Assembly (NCBI GenBank): GCA_015520735.1
Contig: WAPN01000001.1
Coordinates: 22,250 to 86,249 of the forward strand
Source of the DNA: Desulfurococcales archaeon
GTDB taxonomy: Archaea > Thermoproteota > Thermoprotei_A > Sulfolobales > Desulfurococcaceae
Direction of reading: 5' to 3'
DNA length: 64,000 nt
The notes below the pieces were generated by a model. That model worked only from the letters and a program-made list of their open reading frames with translations. It made no database searches and was not told the DNA's origin. Both the position numbers and the translations under genes were made by a program. Shown here in pieces: positions 18,161-26,702 of this stretch. The stretch's first letter is position 1, and each line of letters opens with the position of its first letter.

Positions 18161-19369
18161 ATGCCTAGTCTGTCTAGAAGAGTCATGAGTACCGAGACGT
18201 CACCACACAGAGTACTTGTTGACCTTGCCCTCGAGCTTAGGCTTAAGGGCATTGATGTGATAAGCTTTCATGCAGGTCAACCCGGTTTTCCACCCTACAG
18301 CGAGGCACTTAAAGATCTGACAAAAACGTTGCTGGAGAAGCCTTTCCAGACCTCAAGCTATGCCCCTAGCAAAGGATATCCAAAGCTTCGACATCTTATT
18401 GCAGAGGATATAAGGAAATACAGTGGAATAACAATCGATCCAGACAAGCAAGTGCTTGTAACTATCGGCGGCGCCGAGGCGATAACTATATCGCTCCTAA
18501 CAGGGCTGGACAATGGAGACAAAGTATTGTTACTTGCCCCGACATATAGTGTTTACTGGGGCCTCACAGAACTGCTCGGAATAGGGGTGGAGTACTGTGA
18601 GCAGGACGTTAATAATGAATTCCAGCCTGATCCCGAGTGTCTCAAGGATAAGATAACCAGGGTTAAAGCAGTCCTTTTCGAGAGCCCGGGCAATCCTACG
18701 AGTAGGGTCATCTCTGAGGAGATAGGGAAACTCATAGTGGACTTAGCAGTAGATCATGGCAGGTGGGTATTCTTTGATGAAGCATATAAGCACATATACT
18801 ATGAGGGCGAACATGTCTGGATCCAGAGATATCCGGGAGCCGAGGAAACCGTAATATCTATCGATAGTTTCTCTAAAGACCTAGCAATACCCGGGTTTAG
18901 GCTAGGATACTTATGGGGCAACGAGGAATTCATTAGCCAAGCCACGAAGGTCAAGGGCTATCTAAGCATTAGTGCCTCGAATATCTCACAGAAACTAGCA
19001 ATGATATATCTTGAGAAAGGCTACAAAGAACTATATCTCAGGCAGGTCATTCCGGAGTACCGTAGAAGAAGAGACGCGGCATTCGAAGCCGTCAGAAAAT
19101 ATCTTCCAGAAGCCAAATTGATTAAACCGCGGGCCGGCATGTACTTGTTCCCTGACATATCGTACTATCTAGAAAAGCTAGGCATGACCGATGTCGAATT
19201 CGCTAAAGATATAGCGTTGAATAAGCACGTTGTCTTCCTGCCGGGCTCAGCATTCATTCCAGGCACAAATCGCTATATCCGAATAACATTCGTAACGGAG
19301 CCCCCCGAGCGTATTGAGGAAGGTATTAGGAGGATAAGAGCGTATCTCGAAGAGAAAGGCATAGTTTAG
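18161..19369 (+). CDS. Class I PLP-dependent aminotransferase (aspartate/aromatic type)
   Basis: A fold-type I aminotransferase of 402 residues. The PLP lysine is in SFSKDLAIPGFRLGY near residue 245, FDEAYKH provides the cofactor-contacting Asp/Tyr, ESPGNPTSRVIS is the NPTG-type substrate loop and RITFV near the C-terminus holds the carboxylate-binding Arg. Substrate (aspartate, aromatic or branched-chain) cannot be decided. The ATG at 18161 follows GGAGAGGTG; the GTG at 18152 lies inside that site and is not the start. An inverted repeat (ATGTTC/GAACAT, 18081-18104) lies 60 bases upstream. Confidence 0.92.
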   Translation: MPSLSRRVMSTETSPHRVLVDLALELRLKGIDVISFHAGQPGFPPYSEALKDLTKTLLEKPFQTSSYAPSKGYPKLRHLIAEDIRKYSGITIDPDKQVLVTIGGAEAITISLLTGLDNGDKVLLLAPTYSVYWGLTELLGIGVEYCEQDVNNEFQPDPECLKDKITRVKAVLFESPGNPTSRVISEEIGKLIVDLAVDHGRWVFFDEAYKHIYYEGEHVWIQRYPGAEETVISIDSFSKDLAIPGFRLGYLWGNEEFISQATKVKGYLSISASNISQKLAMIYLEKGYKELYLRQVIPEYRRRRDAAFEAVRKYLPEAKLIKPRAGMYLFPDISYYLEKLGMTDVEFAKDIALNKHVVFLPGSAFIPGTNRYIRITFVTEPPERIEEGIRRIRAYLEEKGIV

Positions 19370-19619
19370 CTATTTTCTATATTTTCCAGGCTCTTTCTCA
19401 TTTGTTCGGCTAGATATACTTGACTGAATAACATATCTAGGGATGTGTTGACCCCAAATACATTAATTGATAAGGAGTATGTCAGGAAGAAATCATTCAT
19501 TAAGTGATGATACAAAGTATAAGAAACCAAAGAGTGGTGATGAGATATATTGTCATGGAGAAAATCTACAAGCCAATAGGGCTCTGAGCATTATTCTTCG
19601 ATATCCCAATAAGTTTATG

Positions 19620-19694
19620 TGGGGCCGCGGGGATTTGAACCCCGGATCACGGGGGCCCAAGCCCCGCATCCTAGCCAAGCTAGACTACGGCCCC
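19620..19694 (-). tRNA. tRNA-Pro (TGG)
   Basis: A full 75-base cloverleaf on the minus strand: acceptor GGGGCCG/CGGCCCC, anticodon loop CTTGGGC with anticodon TGG, T arm CGGGG-TTCAAAT-CCCCG, A73 and no encoded CCA. No intron. The TATA-like TAATTTAAAACCC at 19722-19734 is about 35 bases upstream. Confidence 0.95.
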
Positions 19695-19773
19695 ACCCTT
19701 TCATCTAATATGGTTTCTCACGGGTTTTAAATTATGTAGGTGGTTTCTTAGAGGGAGGAATTTTATGGATAGG

Positions 19774-19889
19774 TGCCGCCGCCGGGATTTGAACCCGGGA
19801 CGACCGGATCTCCCCCTGGCCGAACCCGCGACTTCGGGTTTCTTGGCGCCGTATGAGTCCGGCGCTCTGCCAGGCTGAGCTACGGCGGC
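19774..19889 (-). tRNA. tRNA-Met (CAT), elongator type, with 42-base intron
   Basis: Acceptor GCCGCCG/CGGCGGC, anticodon stem CCGGA/TCCGG with CAT in the loop, T arm CCGGG-TTCAAAT-CCCGG. The intron 19810-19851 follows A37. The stem lacks the three G-C pairs of initiator tRNA, so this is an elongator Met tRNA, or possibly the tRNA-Ile2 whose C34 is later modified. A TATA box TATTTATAAACTCC is at 19918-19931. CCA is not encoded. Confidence 0.92.
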
Positions 19890-19948
19890 AACCGTATTTT
19901 CTGTATTTTTGTGGTGGAGTTTATAAATATTGAATCCTCAAGTAGGGA

Positions 19949-20131
19949 TCAGTATATAATAGTCACAGGGACTGTTTCTACTTCGTTCTTTTCGCGCATG
20001 CGCGCCTCGATGAGGTTCTCGATCGCCAGTCTTATCACTTCACTTCTTGAAATCCCCATTTCTTTGGCGAGTAAATCTAGTTGCTCAATTAAACGCTCAT
20101 CAGCCTTAAAAGTGATCACACGTAACACCAT
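19949..20131 (-). CDS. Ribbon-helix-helix (CopG-type) DNA-binding protein
   Basis: A 60-residue protein with the RHH fold: a short beta strand (VLRVITFKADERL) then two helices with the turn GISRSEVIRLAIENLIEARM. Such proteins bind DNA as dimers and are transcription regulators or antitoxins. No toxin-like partner gene is adjacent; neighbours on both sides are tRNA genes, so a free-standing regulator is more likely. The start is an ATG; the short coding length fits a minimal RHH domain. Confidence 0.8.
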   Translation of the reverse strand: MVLRVITFKADERLIEQLDLLAKEMGISRSEVIRLAIENLIEARMREKNEVETVPVTIIY

Positions 20132-20273
20132 TATGGAACACCAAGATGGTAATACGAGATTATATGGATAAGCTGGAATCTACACATGATCATTACCGGG
20201 GAGGCAACCGAAACTATTGGGTACGCGAGATAGCGTTATAAACCCACCTAAGCAACCAATTCCTAATGGAAGA

Positions 20274-20378
20274 GCCGGGGTGGCCGAGCGGCCTAAGGCG
20301 GCGGGCTGCAGGGCACGACCCTAGCGCAGGGGGTCACGGACACCCGCTTTACCGCGGGTTCGAATCCCGCCCCCGGCT
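20274..20378 (+). tRNA. tRNA-Cys (GCA) with 30-base intron
   Basis: Acceptor GCCGGGG/CCCCGGC, discriminator T73 as expected for Cys, encoded CCA (20379-20381), and T arm GCGGG-TTCGAAT-CCCGC. The anticodon stem GCGGG/CCCGC closes when 20312-20341 is removed after G37; the anticodon is GCA at 20308-20310. The short 6-base variable loop rules out Leu or Ser despite the long D arm. TATA box GTTATAAACCC lies about 35 bases upstream. Confidence 0.93.
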
Positions 20379-20484
20379 CCATCCATTATATGCACTACAA
20401 CACTATAATGGCTCGGTGACCGATTTCTTGGGATTCATTGTTTCTTTATAGATTTACTTAGGAGACCTAGAACGGGTACACACC

Positions 20485-20658
20485 ATGTCCGGCATTTACA
20501 CACTTTGGTCTACTTATCTTACTCAATACTTTCTCAACTATGATCTCGGATACACTTGTCATGTCCTCTATACATGTTTATCCACTTGGATGTGGATAGG
20601 CCAATTCTTAGGCACAGGCCTTAACCTATTGGCGCTTAGGTTCAAGCAGAAAACGTGA
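20485..20658 (+). CDS. Possible small membrane protein (57 residues)
   Basis: An open frame of 57 residues in the gap between tRNA-Cys and the transporter gene. The C-terminal half (WMWIGQFLGTGLNLLAL then RFKQKT) looks like one membrane helix followed by a positive tail. A TATA-like TTTATAG near 20442 would place transcription about 20 bases before the ATG. There is no good Shine-Dalgarno, and the frame could be chance, so confidence is low. The rest of the gap 20382-20721 shows nothing else. Confidence 0.3.
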   Translation: MSGIYTLWSTYLTQYFLNYDLGYTCHVLYTCLSTWMWIGQFLGTGLNLLALRFKQKT

Positions 20659-20721
20659 TAATGTAGGCTTGGATGGAATAATAGGAATTTGTGTTTGAAG
20701 AATTTGATAGCCTTACTGGAT

Positions 20722-22026
20722 TTAGTACATTATCCAGAATATGGTGTAGAGGAGCCAGCCCAGCACTATGTTTGTCATGTTGAAGGGTATACTCTTTCTA
20801 ATGAACTCCGAAAACGTTACCTTGTATCCCTTCTTTTCTAGAAGCTTCACAGCTACCAGGTTGGCTGATGCACCAATGTATGTTATGCTACCCCCGAGCG
20901 TGGCTCCTACGAGCAGCGCCCAGGCGATAACCACTGGGTCAACGTTTAGTCCTACGGCTATATACTTGGCGATGGGCAACATAGTGACAACATAGGGTGT
21001 ATTATCCATAACAGCCGATACTGCTACTGATAGCCATATCAACAAACTCGTTACTACAAACAAGTTGCCTGATGCGAGGGACAATATCGTTTTTGCTGCC
21101 GCCGCAGCTAGTCTATGTTTAGCAAATGCTCCGGATAAAACGAACACGCCTATGAGGAAAACTATTATGTCTAGATCAACTCCTTTCCTCACAGCTTTTT
21201 TTACCGAGGCCGTATCTCTATGTAGGATTATACGTGTTAATGAGAGGCCTCCTACACCTATAAGAGCAGCTAATGTGAGCGGGATATGTATGATGTGCCT
21301 GATGCTCAAGAGCGTTATTTTGATGGAGAGGAACAGTATTGCTTCGTAGACGAATATCTTGTCAAGCCCCTTCCAAATAGCTTCATTGTCTTCAGCCACC
21401 GTTTCAACACTGTAGCCTACTTCTTTACCGACTATTTTGGAGTATACATAGCAGGATACTATCATAGGTATGAGGGTAAGGAAGAACATTGATGGTCTGC
21501 CATGATACCATATGAAATCCGTGAATGCCAGGTTGAAGTATCCCGCCGTTATTATTGCTGGTGGGTCTCCTATCATAGTAGCCGATCCAGCCATATTAGA
21601 TGAAAGCGCTATCCCTATGACTACAGGTACGGGGTTAACGCCCAACTTCTTGCTCAACCTATACGCTATCGGTGCAAAGAGGAGCACAACAGTCACGTTT
21701 TCCAGTATTATGCTGACGAGGCCCGCGGCTAGGATTATCCAGAACAGCGCCGTGCCGGGCGAGCCTGCCCGTGCACGTATGAATCGAGCTGTCAGCTCCA
21801 TTAACCCGGATTCTTCTAGAAGGACTGTGAAAATACCCATTCCCATTATGAGGCCTAATACATCCCAATCAACAAATTTTATTACATCGGTCAACGTGCT
21901 GGTGCCGGTAAGGAGGAGGATTGCAAGTAATATAATGCCTATTATCCACCGGGGCACTTTGTTTGACGCTACAAGCACTACCATTAATACTAGCAATGAT
22001 ATTATGACGGCGTTGTACATTATCAT
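20722..22026 (-). CDS. ArsB/NhaD-superfamily ion transporter
   Basis: A 434-residue integral membrane protein with about 11-12 hydrophobic segments. The two halves carry the hairpin-loop motifs typical of the ion transporter superfamily: ENVTVVLLFAPIA then SSNMAGSATMIGDPPAI in the first half, and DNTPYVVTMLPIA then GATLGGSITYIGASANLVA in the second. Members export arsenite or antimonite, exchange Na+/H+, or import anions; substrate cannot be assigned. It is the last gene of a minus-strand run behind a pilin-like protein and a small DUF4405-like membrane protein. Confidence 0.85.
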   Translation of the reverse strand: MIMYNAVIISLLVLMVVLVASNKVPRWIIGIILLAILLLTGTSTLTDVIKFVDWDVLGLIMGMGIFTVLLEESGLMELTARFIRARAGSPGTALFWIILAAGLVSIILENVTVVLLFAPIAYRLSKKLGVNPVPVVIGIALSSNMAGSATMIGDPPAIITAGYFNLAFTDFIWYHGRPSMFFLTLIPMIVSCYVYSKIVGKEVGYSVETVAEDNEAIWKGLDKIFVYEAILFLSIKITLLSIRHIIHIPLTLAALIGVGGLSLTRIILHRDTASVKKAVRKGVDLDIIVFLIGVFVLSGAFAKHRLAAAAAKTILSLASGNLFVVTSLLIWLSVAVSAVMDNTPYVVTMLPIAKYIAVGLNVDPVVIAWALLVGATLGGSITYIGASANLVAVKLLEKKGYKVTFSEFIRKSIPFNMTNIVLGWLLYTIFWIMY

Positions 22027-22131
22027 ACTAATCTCCTATGATACGCTACTAAGTATCAATAGCAACATGTTAGTCATCGGAGAACTATTACATGTGGAAA
22101 AGACTATTAAAAAAGATACGGGTAAAAGCCA

Positions 22132-22383
22132 TTATTTTCTGCGCTTGAAATAATTCTTCAGCGCATTCCAGTTTAGATACACATGTATTATTGCTAGTCC
22201 CGACGCCACGAAACCCGCATACACGTGTATATAGTCTATAATCCAAGCCGGTATCCATATCACTGCACGATACAACACATTAGTTGTTCTCAGATACAGT
22301 ACTATGCCTGAGATGAATACTAGTATAGCTGAGATTAATAGGCATATGGACACTATTCTCCTTATATTGTACATGTTCATCAT
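22132..22383 (-). CDS. Small two-helix membrane protein (DUF4405-like)
   Basis: An 83-residue protein with two membrane segments (about 10-28 and 48-68). The second helix region has DYIHVYAGFVASGLAIIHVYLNW, whose two histidines spaced by one and a half helical turns resemble the haem-type histidines of DUF4405/cytochrome b-like proteins. The ATG at 22383 follows GGAGGTG; the GTG at 22389 lies within that site. The gene sits 16 bases after the pilin-like gene, so the two are co-transcribed. Confidence 0.6.
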   Translation of the reverse strand: MMNMYNIRRIVSICLLISAILVFISGIVLYLRTTNVLYRAVIWIPAWIIDYIHVYAGFVASGLAIIHVYLNWNALKNYFKRRK

Positions 22384-22399
22384 GTTCACCTCCTATAAT

Positions 22400-23224
22400 T
22401 TACTCGCTCTTCTCTAAAACTAGGGTGCCGTTAACAATTATTTTCTCCGCCATGAGCCTACCAGAGCCAATTACTTTACAAACAGCTATGATTGTGTCTC
22501 CAGGCTTGATTAGCCCAACTACCTCCGCATCTGTTAGCGTTTTGTTGGTATGAGCATCGAGCCATGTTCCCCTGACATATATTGACTTATTCTCCACGAC
22601 AATGTAGCGTGCCTCAGTATTGACTGTAACAACTTTTCCTGTAATGTTCGTATATGTCTCTTCTTCTGTAGATGCTTGTGTTGTAGTAGGAGTCATTGTG
22701 ATGGCAGTAGTATTGTCTGCTTGCTCCGCCGAAGTACAGAGCTCCGCTACAACTCTCTCCATGGTGCCCTCAGGGCATCCAGTACCATAGTAGTAGGTGA
22801 CAGTTAGCGTGCCAGGCGAGTTCACCTTTATAATCAGTATTCTCTCATACGTCTTTGGATCAACTAGTTTACCTCCATCATCGCTCACAACCTCTATTCC
22901 CCCAGAAACACTGTATTCTACATGCCAGTCGGAATACGGACACGGCTGTGAGTGCTTAAAATACACGTAGATCTTTACATTGATAGTTTCACCAGCCGGA
23001 ACAACTGCTTTACCTGGCTCGACAACCAGTCTATCTGCACCCTGCTGAGACACTAGCTGTGGCACAAGGATCTGTACACCCGATGGCTGAGACGTAGTTA
23101 TAGTTGTTGTCTGTATTTTTGCCTCATATAGTGCGTTGTCGATCACTCCCATTATTACGGGAAATAATGCTACAAACACAGCTATGACCACTACCGCCGG
23201 CAAGCCTTTGCCTAATCCTCTCAT
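22400..23224 (-). CDS. Secreted or pilin-like surface protein
   Basis: A 274-residue protein. The N-terminus is MRGLGKG followed by a 20-residue hydrophobic helix (LPAVVVIAVFVALFPVIMG), the layout of archaeal class III (type IV pilin-like) signal peptides cut after KG. Next comes a beta-rich extracellular domain (about 55-165) with cysteines CPYSD and GTGCPEG, a Thr-rich linker (about 170-195) and a second beta domain resembling OB-type DUF5666 modules. ATG 23224 is chosen because AGGTG lies six bases upstream; the GTG at 23233 is inside it. Family not recognised. Confidence 0.6.
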   Translation of the reverse strand: MRGLGKGLPAVVVIAVFVALFPVIMGVIDNALYEAKIQTTTITTSQPSGVQILVPQLVSQQGADRLVVEPGKAVVPAGETINVKIYVYFKHSQPCPYSDWHVEYSVSGGIEVVSDDGGKLVDPKTYERILIIKVNSPGTLTVTYYYGTGCPEGTMERVVAELCTSAEQADNTTAITMTPTTTQASTEEETYTNITGKVVTVNTEARYIVVENKSIYVRGTWLDAHTNKTLTDAEVVGLIKPGDTIIAVCKVIGSGRLMAEKIIVNGTLVLEKSE

Positions 23225-23233
23225 ATTGAACAC

Positions 23234-23892
23234 CTATTCATTTATTTTTCACATTATTATCAGCTAACAAGGTAAAAATAAAGATGATTAACAAGAAGTG
23301 CTATCAAGTTGTGAGCAAATAATTTATAAAGCAATTCCTATCCTAATTCCATAAAGTAATCTAATCATCGTCCCAAGGAATATTCTCAATAAGTACACTA
23401 AAAACAGTCCAGCATTTATTTTTATAATGTAATAGAGTAATTCTATTAGAACATCCCGATCTCTTCCGGGAACTATGATCTCTTTTTGTTTGCAGGTTCT
23501 TGGTTATAGTTCTTTGGACAGAATTATACATAAAAATGATGAGTCAAGGTGATTCATACGGTTCACGGATAGTCTTCCCTATCAAGACCGGGAACACCAT
23601 GGAAAGTATATTTAAGCTTTTCTCCCCGAGATCCCCCCCATCAATCCCAAGTTGAACCCAGAAATCACCTAACAACAAGCTAAAATACAAAACGAAAACA
23701 AACATAGAAATAAACAAGAACAGAAACAATTAACAAAAATTGAAAGTACAGGCAGTCAATGAAGAGCCGAGTTTGAAGAAAAATGTATTCAAAAATCGGA
23801 GAGCTTGGAAGAACGGATAAGAATGAAACAATATACAGAAGTGTATATTGTGGGCGGGTTCTCCTATGAGATATGCTTAGTGAGAAAGTAAG
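23234..23892. other. Gene-free spacer of 659 bases
   Basis: No convincing gene was found. The stretch 23641-23760 is A- and AAC-rich and gives only low-complexity frames. A 9-pair helix with two G-T pairs (23468-23476 with 23506-23514) and a short hairpin GATAG/CTATC near 23567-23583 are visible. A TATA-like element at 23609-23618 on the minus strand could drive a short RNA across 23550-23600, which is richer in GC than its surroundings. None of this is enough to call an RNA gene. Confidence 0.4.
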
Positions 23893-23993
23893 GGCCCGGG
23901 CCGGGATTTGAACCCGGGACCTCCGGGTTTCTGCCTCCTCGTTTTCATCGGAGGCCACAGCCCGGCGCTCTAACCAGGCTGAGCTACCCGGGC
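23893..23993 (-). tRNA. tRNA-His (GTG) with 26-base intron
   Basis: Acceptor GCCCGGG/CCCGGGC, anticodon stem CCGGG/CCCGG with anticodon GTG, T arm CCGGG-TTCAAAT-CCCGG and discriminator C73. The base before position 1 is G (23994), so the His-specific G-1 is genomically encoded. The intron 23929-23954 follows G37 and contains CCTCC/GGAGG. Unlike the other tRNAs here there is no TATA box within 50 bases upstream; the nearest, at 24092-24100, lies beyond a GC-rich block. Confidence 0.94.
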
Positions 23994-24000
23994 CACCTTT

Positions 24001-24072
24001 GTAGACCGCGCCGGGCTTTCGTGGCCTAGGTTCTTCATCGCTTTCCGCTCGCAGTCCGGGCCCTTCCAGGTC
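24001..24072 (-). ncRNA. Candidate GC-rich RNA co-transcribed with tRNA-His
   Basis: Of the 70 bases 24001-24070, 46 are G or C (66 percent), against roughly 30-45 percent in surrounding spacers. The only good minus-strand TATA box (AATATAAGA, 24092-24100) predicts initiation near 24072, exactly at the upstream end of the block. Transcription would then run through it into tRNA-His about 8 bases further on. Short complementary pairs GACC/GGTC and GGGC/GCCC frame it, and the 3' end reads TCTACAAAG, with an ACA three bases before a possible end as in H/ACA RNAs. The class is not established. Confidence 0.45.
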
Positions 24073-24192
24073 GATATCTACCATGTATGTGTCTTATATT
24101 GGTTTTCCTCTTGGTTTTAAGAAAACATATTTATTTAGGCGTTATTCTCCATTGTTCTAGGTAAGAGTAGAGTGGGGGGCTGGTGAGGAGAT

Positions 24193-24354
24193 ATGCCAAT
24201 TACTGATCCGGTTAAACTAAGAATAGTATACAACAGGGTAATGAATAAAAAGATCTGTAGGAAGTGCGGCGCGATAAATCCGCCTAATGCTATAAAATGT
24301 AGGCGGTGTAAGAGCAAGAATCTCAGGCCTAAGAGAAGCTTCAAGGTAAAGTAG
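24193..24354 (+). CDS. rpl40e: Ribosomal protein L40e
   Basis: A 53-residue large-subunit ribosomal protein with a C4 zinc finger (C22, C25, C36, C39: ICRKCG and KCRRCK) and the conserved basic tail [13 protein letters not shown] 24193 follows GGTGAGGAG. TATA-like CATATTTATTTAGG at about 24124-24137 predicts a leader of some 35 bases. The gene stands alone between tRNA-His and the phosphodiesterase. Confidence 0.95.
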   Translation: MPITDPVKLRIVYNRVMNKKICRKCGAINPPNAIKCRRCKSKNLRPKRSFKVK

Positions 24355-24408
24355 TGTTTGTTCTAATCGTTTCTGTCGCCAAGCCTATTCATGGCTTCGG
24401 GTTTCCCA

Positions 24409-25083
24409 CTATAATCGATTCTGCTTCGGCAAATACTTTATGAGTTTATCGGGGCAATCGCTTATGACTGCGTCAACTCCTAGATTATACATTGCTTCTA
24501 GCTTCTTAGGATCATTTATTGTCCAAGCATAGATCATATATCCTTTATTCTTCAATTCGGCTACCAGCTCGGGTGTGAGCCACGTGTACTTTATTGAAAC
24601 ACCATTTGCCGATGCATCGGAAACTACACGTGTAATGTCTATAGGCCGTATACTTAGGCTGACCAGCGATAGAACTCTGTCTAGCTTTTCGGCTAGATAT
24701 TTTACTGCTCTATGATCCTCGGAAGAAACGGCAAGGCCCGGCTTATGTGGATCAATGGTAGAGAGAACATCGGCGAGTTTCTTGGCAGTCCTTAGATCCT
24801 TTATGTCTAGTAATAGTTCAATACCATATTTTTGAGCTAGATCTAGTATTTCTTCAAAACTAATCTTCCTTATCAATGGATCACGGTAGAAGAAATGATA
24901 GTCTATCCAAGCCATGATCCGTCCTGGAATACTTGGCCTCTTGATGGGGCTCGGCCCGTGTCTAAGAACAATCCTTCCACTACTCTCATCCAGGGTCAAG
25001 TCAACCTCAAAAGCCTTAACGCCTATTCTCAGATAATATCTTATTATCCTGGCCGTGTTAGCTCTATGTCCATAAATTTTCAA
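24409..25083 (-). CDS. ugpQ: Glycerophosphodiester phosphodiesterase
   Basis: Hydrolyses glycerophosphodiesters to glycerol phosphate and alcohol. A 224-residue TIM-barrel protein of the GDPD family. Catalytic and metal residues are visible: H6-R7 in YGHRAN, E26 and D28 in FEVDL, and H42 in LRHGP, plus the C-terminal YAWTINDPKKLEAM and DAVISDCP. There is no signal peptide, so it acts in the cytoplasm, perhaps on lipid head groups. The start is a TTG at 25083. Confidence 0.9.
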   Translation of the reverse strand: MKIYGHRANTARIIRYYLRIGVKAFEVDLTLDESSGRIVLRHGPSPIKRPSIPGRIMAWIDYHFFYRDPLIRKISFEEILDLAQKYGIELLLDIKDLRTAKKLADVLSTIDPHKPGLAVSSEDHRAVKYLAEKLDRVLSLVSLSIRPIDITRVVSDASANGVSIKYTWLTPELVAELKNKGYMIYAWTINDPKKLEAMYNLGVDAVISDCPDKLIKYLPKQNRL

Positions 25084-25406
25084 GGTAGACCCGCCTCTTT
25101 ACATGATTTCTCAATGTGTCTTATTAATGCTTAATACTCTACATAGCTTCCACAAAGCGCCTAAAACAGGCGAGGTAACTCTACATGTATAACGTAGTTC
25201 ACCTAGGTAACCCTTCTAAAGACCTATCTATTAGCTCCTCTCTAGCCTCTAGTATGTAGCAACAATATACGCAGAAAAACAACTATGAAAACACGATACA
25301 ACCATATAAAACCCGCTAGGCTCACCTATAGCATTACTGGAGACCGTAATGTGTTAACCGTGAAAAATAAAAACCCCGGCTCGGGAATATTATCGAAACC
25401 GGAACT
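25084..25406. other. Gene-free spacer of 323 bases
   Basis: No open frame longer than about 30 codons looks real. Two short hairpins are visible: CGCCT-AAAAC-AGGCG (25158-25172) and CATTAC/GTAATG (25332-25351). The right end holds the tRNA-Asp promoter (AAAATAAAAA, about 25366-25375). Nothing else was recognised. Confidence 0.4.
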
Positions 25407-25481
25407 GCCGCCGTAGTATAGCCCGGCCTAGTATGCGGGCCTGTCGAGCCCGTGACCCGGGTTCAAATCCCGGCGGCGGCG
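25407..25481 (+). tRNA. tRNA-Asp (GTC)
   Basis: A 75-base cloverleaf: acceptor GCCGCCG/CGGCGGC, anticodon arm CGGGC-CTGTCGA-GCCCG with GTC, T arm CCGGG-TTCAAAT-CCCGG and discriminator G73 as expected for Asp. No intron; the full CCA is not encoded. Confidence 0.95.
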
Positions 25482-25604
25482 CCTTTCTCACAAAAATTCT
25501 GCATAACATATGTTTAGCAACAGAATTACCTCGTCGAAGAGATAAGCCAATATAATATTACGTCCTTATAATTCTAAATAGTAATATGCTTTAAGGTAAT
25601 CTCT

Positions 25605-26696
25605 ATGAGGAACACAATATATTATTGTAGGAACTGCGGGTTTAAAGAAGAGCTAGGCAAACACTATTACTGGAAATGCCCAAAATGCGGCGCCCCTCTA
25701 GACCTGATCTATGACATTGAATGGAGGCCGAAAGGCCTTGGAATAATAAGATATAGATCCATGCTACCAGTACAGGAAATTAAATATCTCGGCGAGGGGG
25801 AAACCCCTCTAATCAAGAGGAGCATCAAGGGCAAAAGCTTCCTATTTAAACTCGAGTATCTGAATCCAGGTGGGAGCTTCAAAGATAGAGGGGCATCACT
25901 AACTCTATCCTATGCTTCCTCACTGGGATACTCAAAAGTAGTGGAAGACACAAGCGGCAACACAGGCATAGCGACAACACTTTATTCACGGGCAAACAAC
26001 ATGCAAGCAGTCATTGTTATGCCCCAGTACGCGCCAGAAGGTAAGAAGAACCTCATCAGACTCCTAGGGGGGAAGATCATAGAGACTCCGACTAGGCCTG
26101 ATGCGGCCAAAAAAGTTCTCGAGCTAATAGATGAGGCAACCTGTTACGTAGCTCATACTTGGAATCCCTTGTTCTTCCATGCCAATAAAACTATAGCATA
26201 TGAAGCATACGAAGCAGGGTTTAAACATGGAACAGTGGTTGTCCCCATCGGGAGCGGCTCGCTCTTGCTAGGTATATATAAGGGGTTCAAAGATCTAGTA
26301 GATCTAGGGCTTATAAACACGATGCCCAGGATTATAGGTGTCCAAGGCGCTTCATCGGCGCCTATCTATGAATTAATCTATGGAAAACAATATCACGGCG
26401 ACTCAAGCATTGCCGATGGCATAATGGTTCGTGATCCGCCACGTAAACACGAAATAGCTGAGATCATAAAGAAGCATGGAGATATCGTAGTAGTGAACAA
26501 TGATGAAATAATATCTTCTTTAAAGGAGCTGATAAAAATGGGGTTCATAGTTGAACCTACAAGCGCCGCACCACTGGCTGGTATTCTTAAATACATGGAA
26601 GATAAAAGCAATGTAGAAGAACCTATATTGTTACCGCTCACGGGTTCGGGCCTGAAAATGATAGATTATCTTTACTCGCTATTAAAGAAACAATAA
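25605..26696 (+). CDS. thrC: Threonine synthase
   Basis: Converts O-phosphohomoserine to threonine with PLP. A 363-residue fold-type II enzyme. The N-terminal C4 zinc-ribbon (YYCRNCG ... KCPKCGAPL, residues 8-33) is typical of archaeal threonine synthases, the PLP lysine is near 93 in GGSFKDRGAS, and the phosphate-binding loop is IGSGSLLLG. DTSGNTGIA is the substrate-binding loop. ATG 25605 follows AAGGTAA. It ends seven bases before the convergent nop10. Confidence 0.93.
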   Translation: MRNTIYYCRNCGFKEELGKHYYWKCPKCGAPLDLIYDIEWRPKGLGIIRYRSMLPVQEIKYLGEGETPLIKRSIKGKSFLFKLEYLNPGGSFKDRGASLTLSYASSLGYSKVVEDTSGNTGIATTLYSRANNMQAVIVMPQYAPEGKKNLIRLLGGKIIETPTRPDAAKKVLELIDEATCYVAHTWNPLFFHANKTIAYEAYEAGFKHGTVVVPIGSGSLLLGIYKGFKDLVDLGLINTMPRIIGVQGASSAPIYELIYGKQYHGDSSIADGIMVRDPPRKHEIAEIIKKHGDIVVVNNDEIISSLKELIKMGFIVEPTSAAPLAGILKYMEDKSNVEEPILLPLTGSGLKMIDYLYSLLKKQ

Positions 26697-26702
26697 GGAA
26701 TG

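Noticed and set aside
19503..19588. Possible C/D box sRNA with two GTGATGA boxes (19504-19510 and 19537-19543)
   Set aside because: No D' box CTGA lies between the two boxes, and the only following CTGA is about 40 bases away, too far for an archaeal guide.
19467..19730. An 87-residue plus-strand open frame across antisense tRNA-Pro
   Set aside because: The second half is simply the complement of tRNA-Pro (the familiar GDLNPGSRGPKP sequence). No homology-like features in the first half.
20274..20378. Reading this tRNA as Leu or Ser because of its long D arm
   Set aside because: With the 30-base intron removed the variable loop is only six bases, the anticodon is GCA and the discriminator is T, all fitting Cys.
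23544..23729. A 61-residue hydrophobic minus-strand frame
   Set aside because: It is the translation of an A/AAC-rich low-complexity stretch, lacks a ribosome site and resembles no membrane protein family.
23680..24084. A 134-residue minus-strand open frame across tRNA-His
   Set aside because: It reads through the tRNA-His gene and its GC-rich leader on the same strand, has a biased composition there, and shows no domain or ribosome site. Stable RNA genes often leave such frames open.
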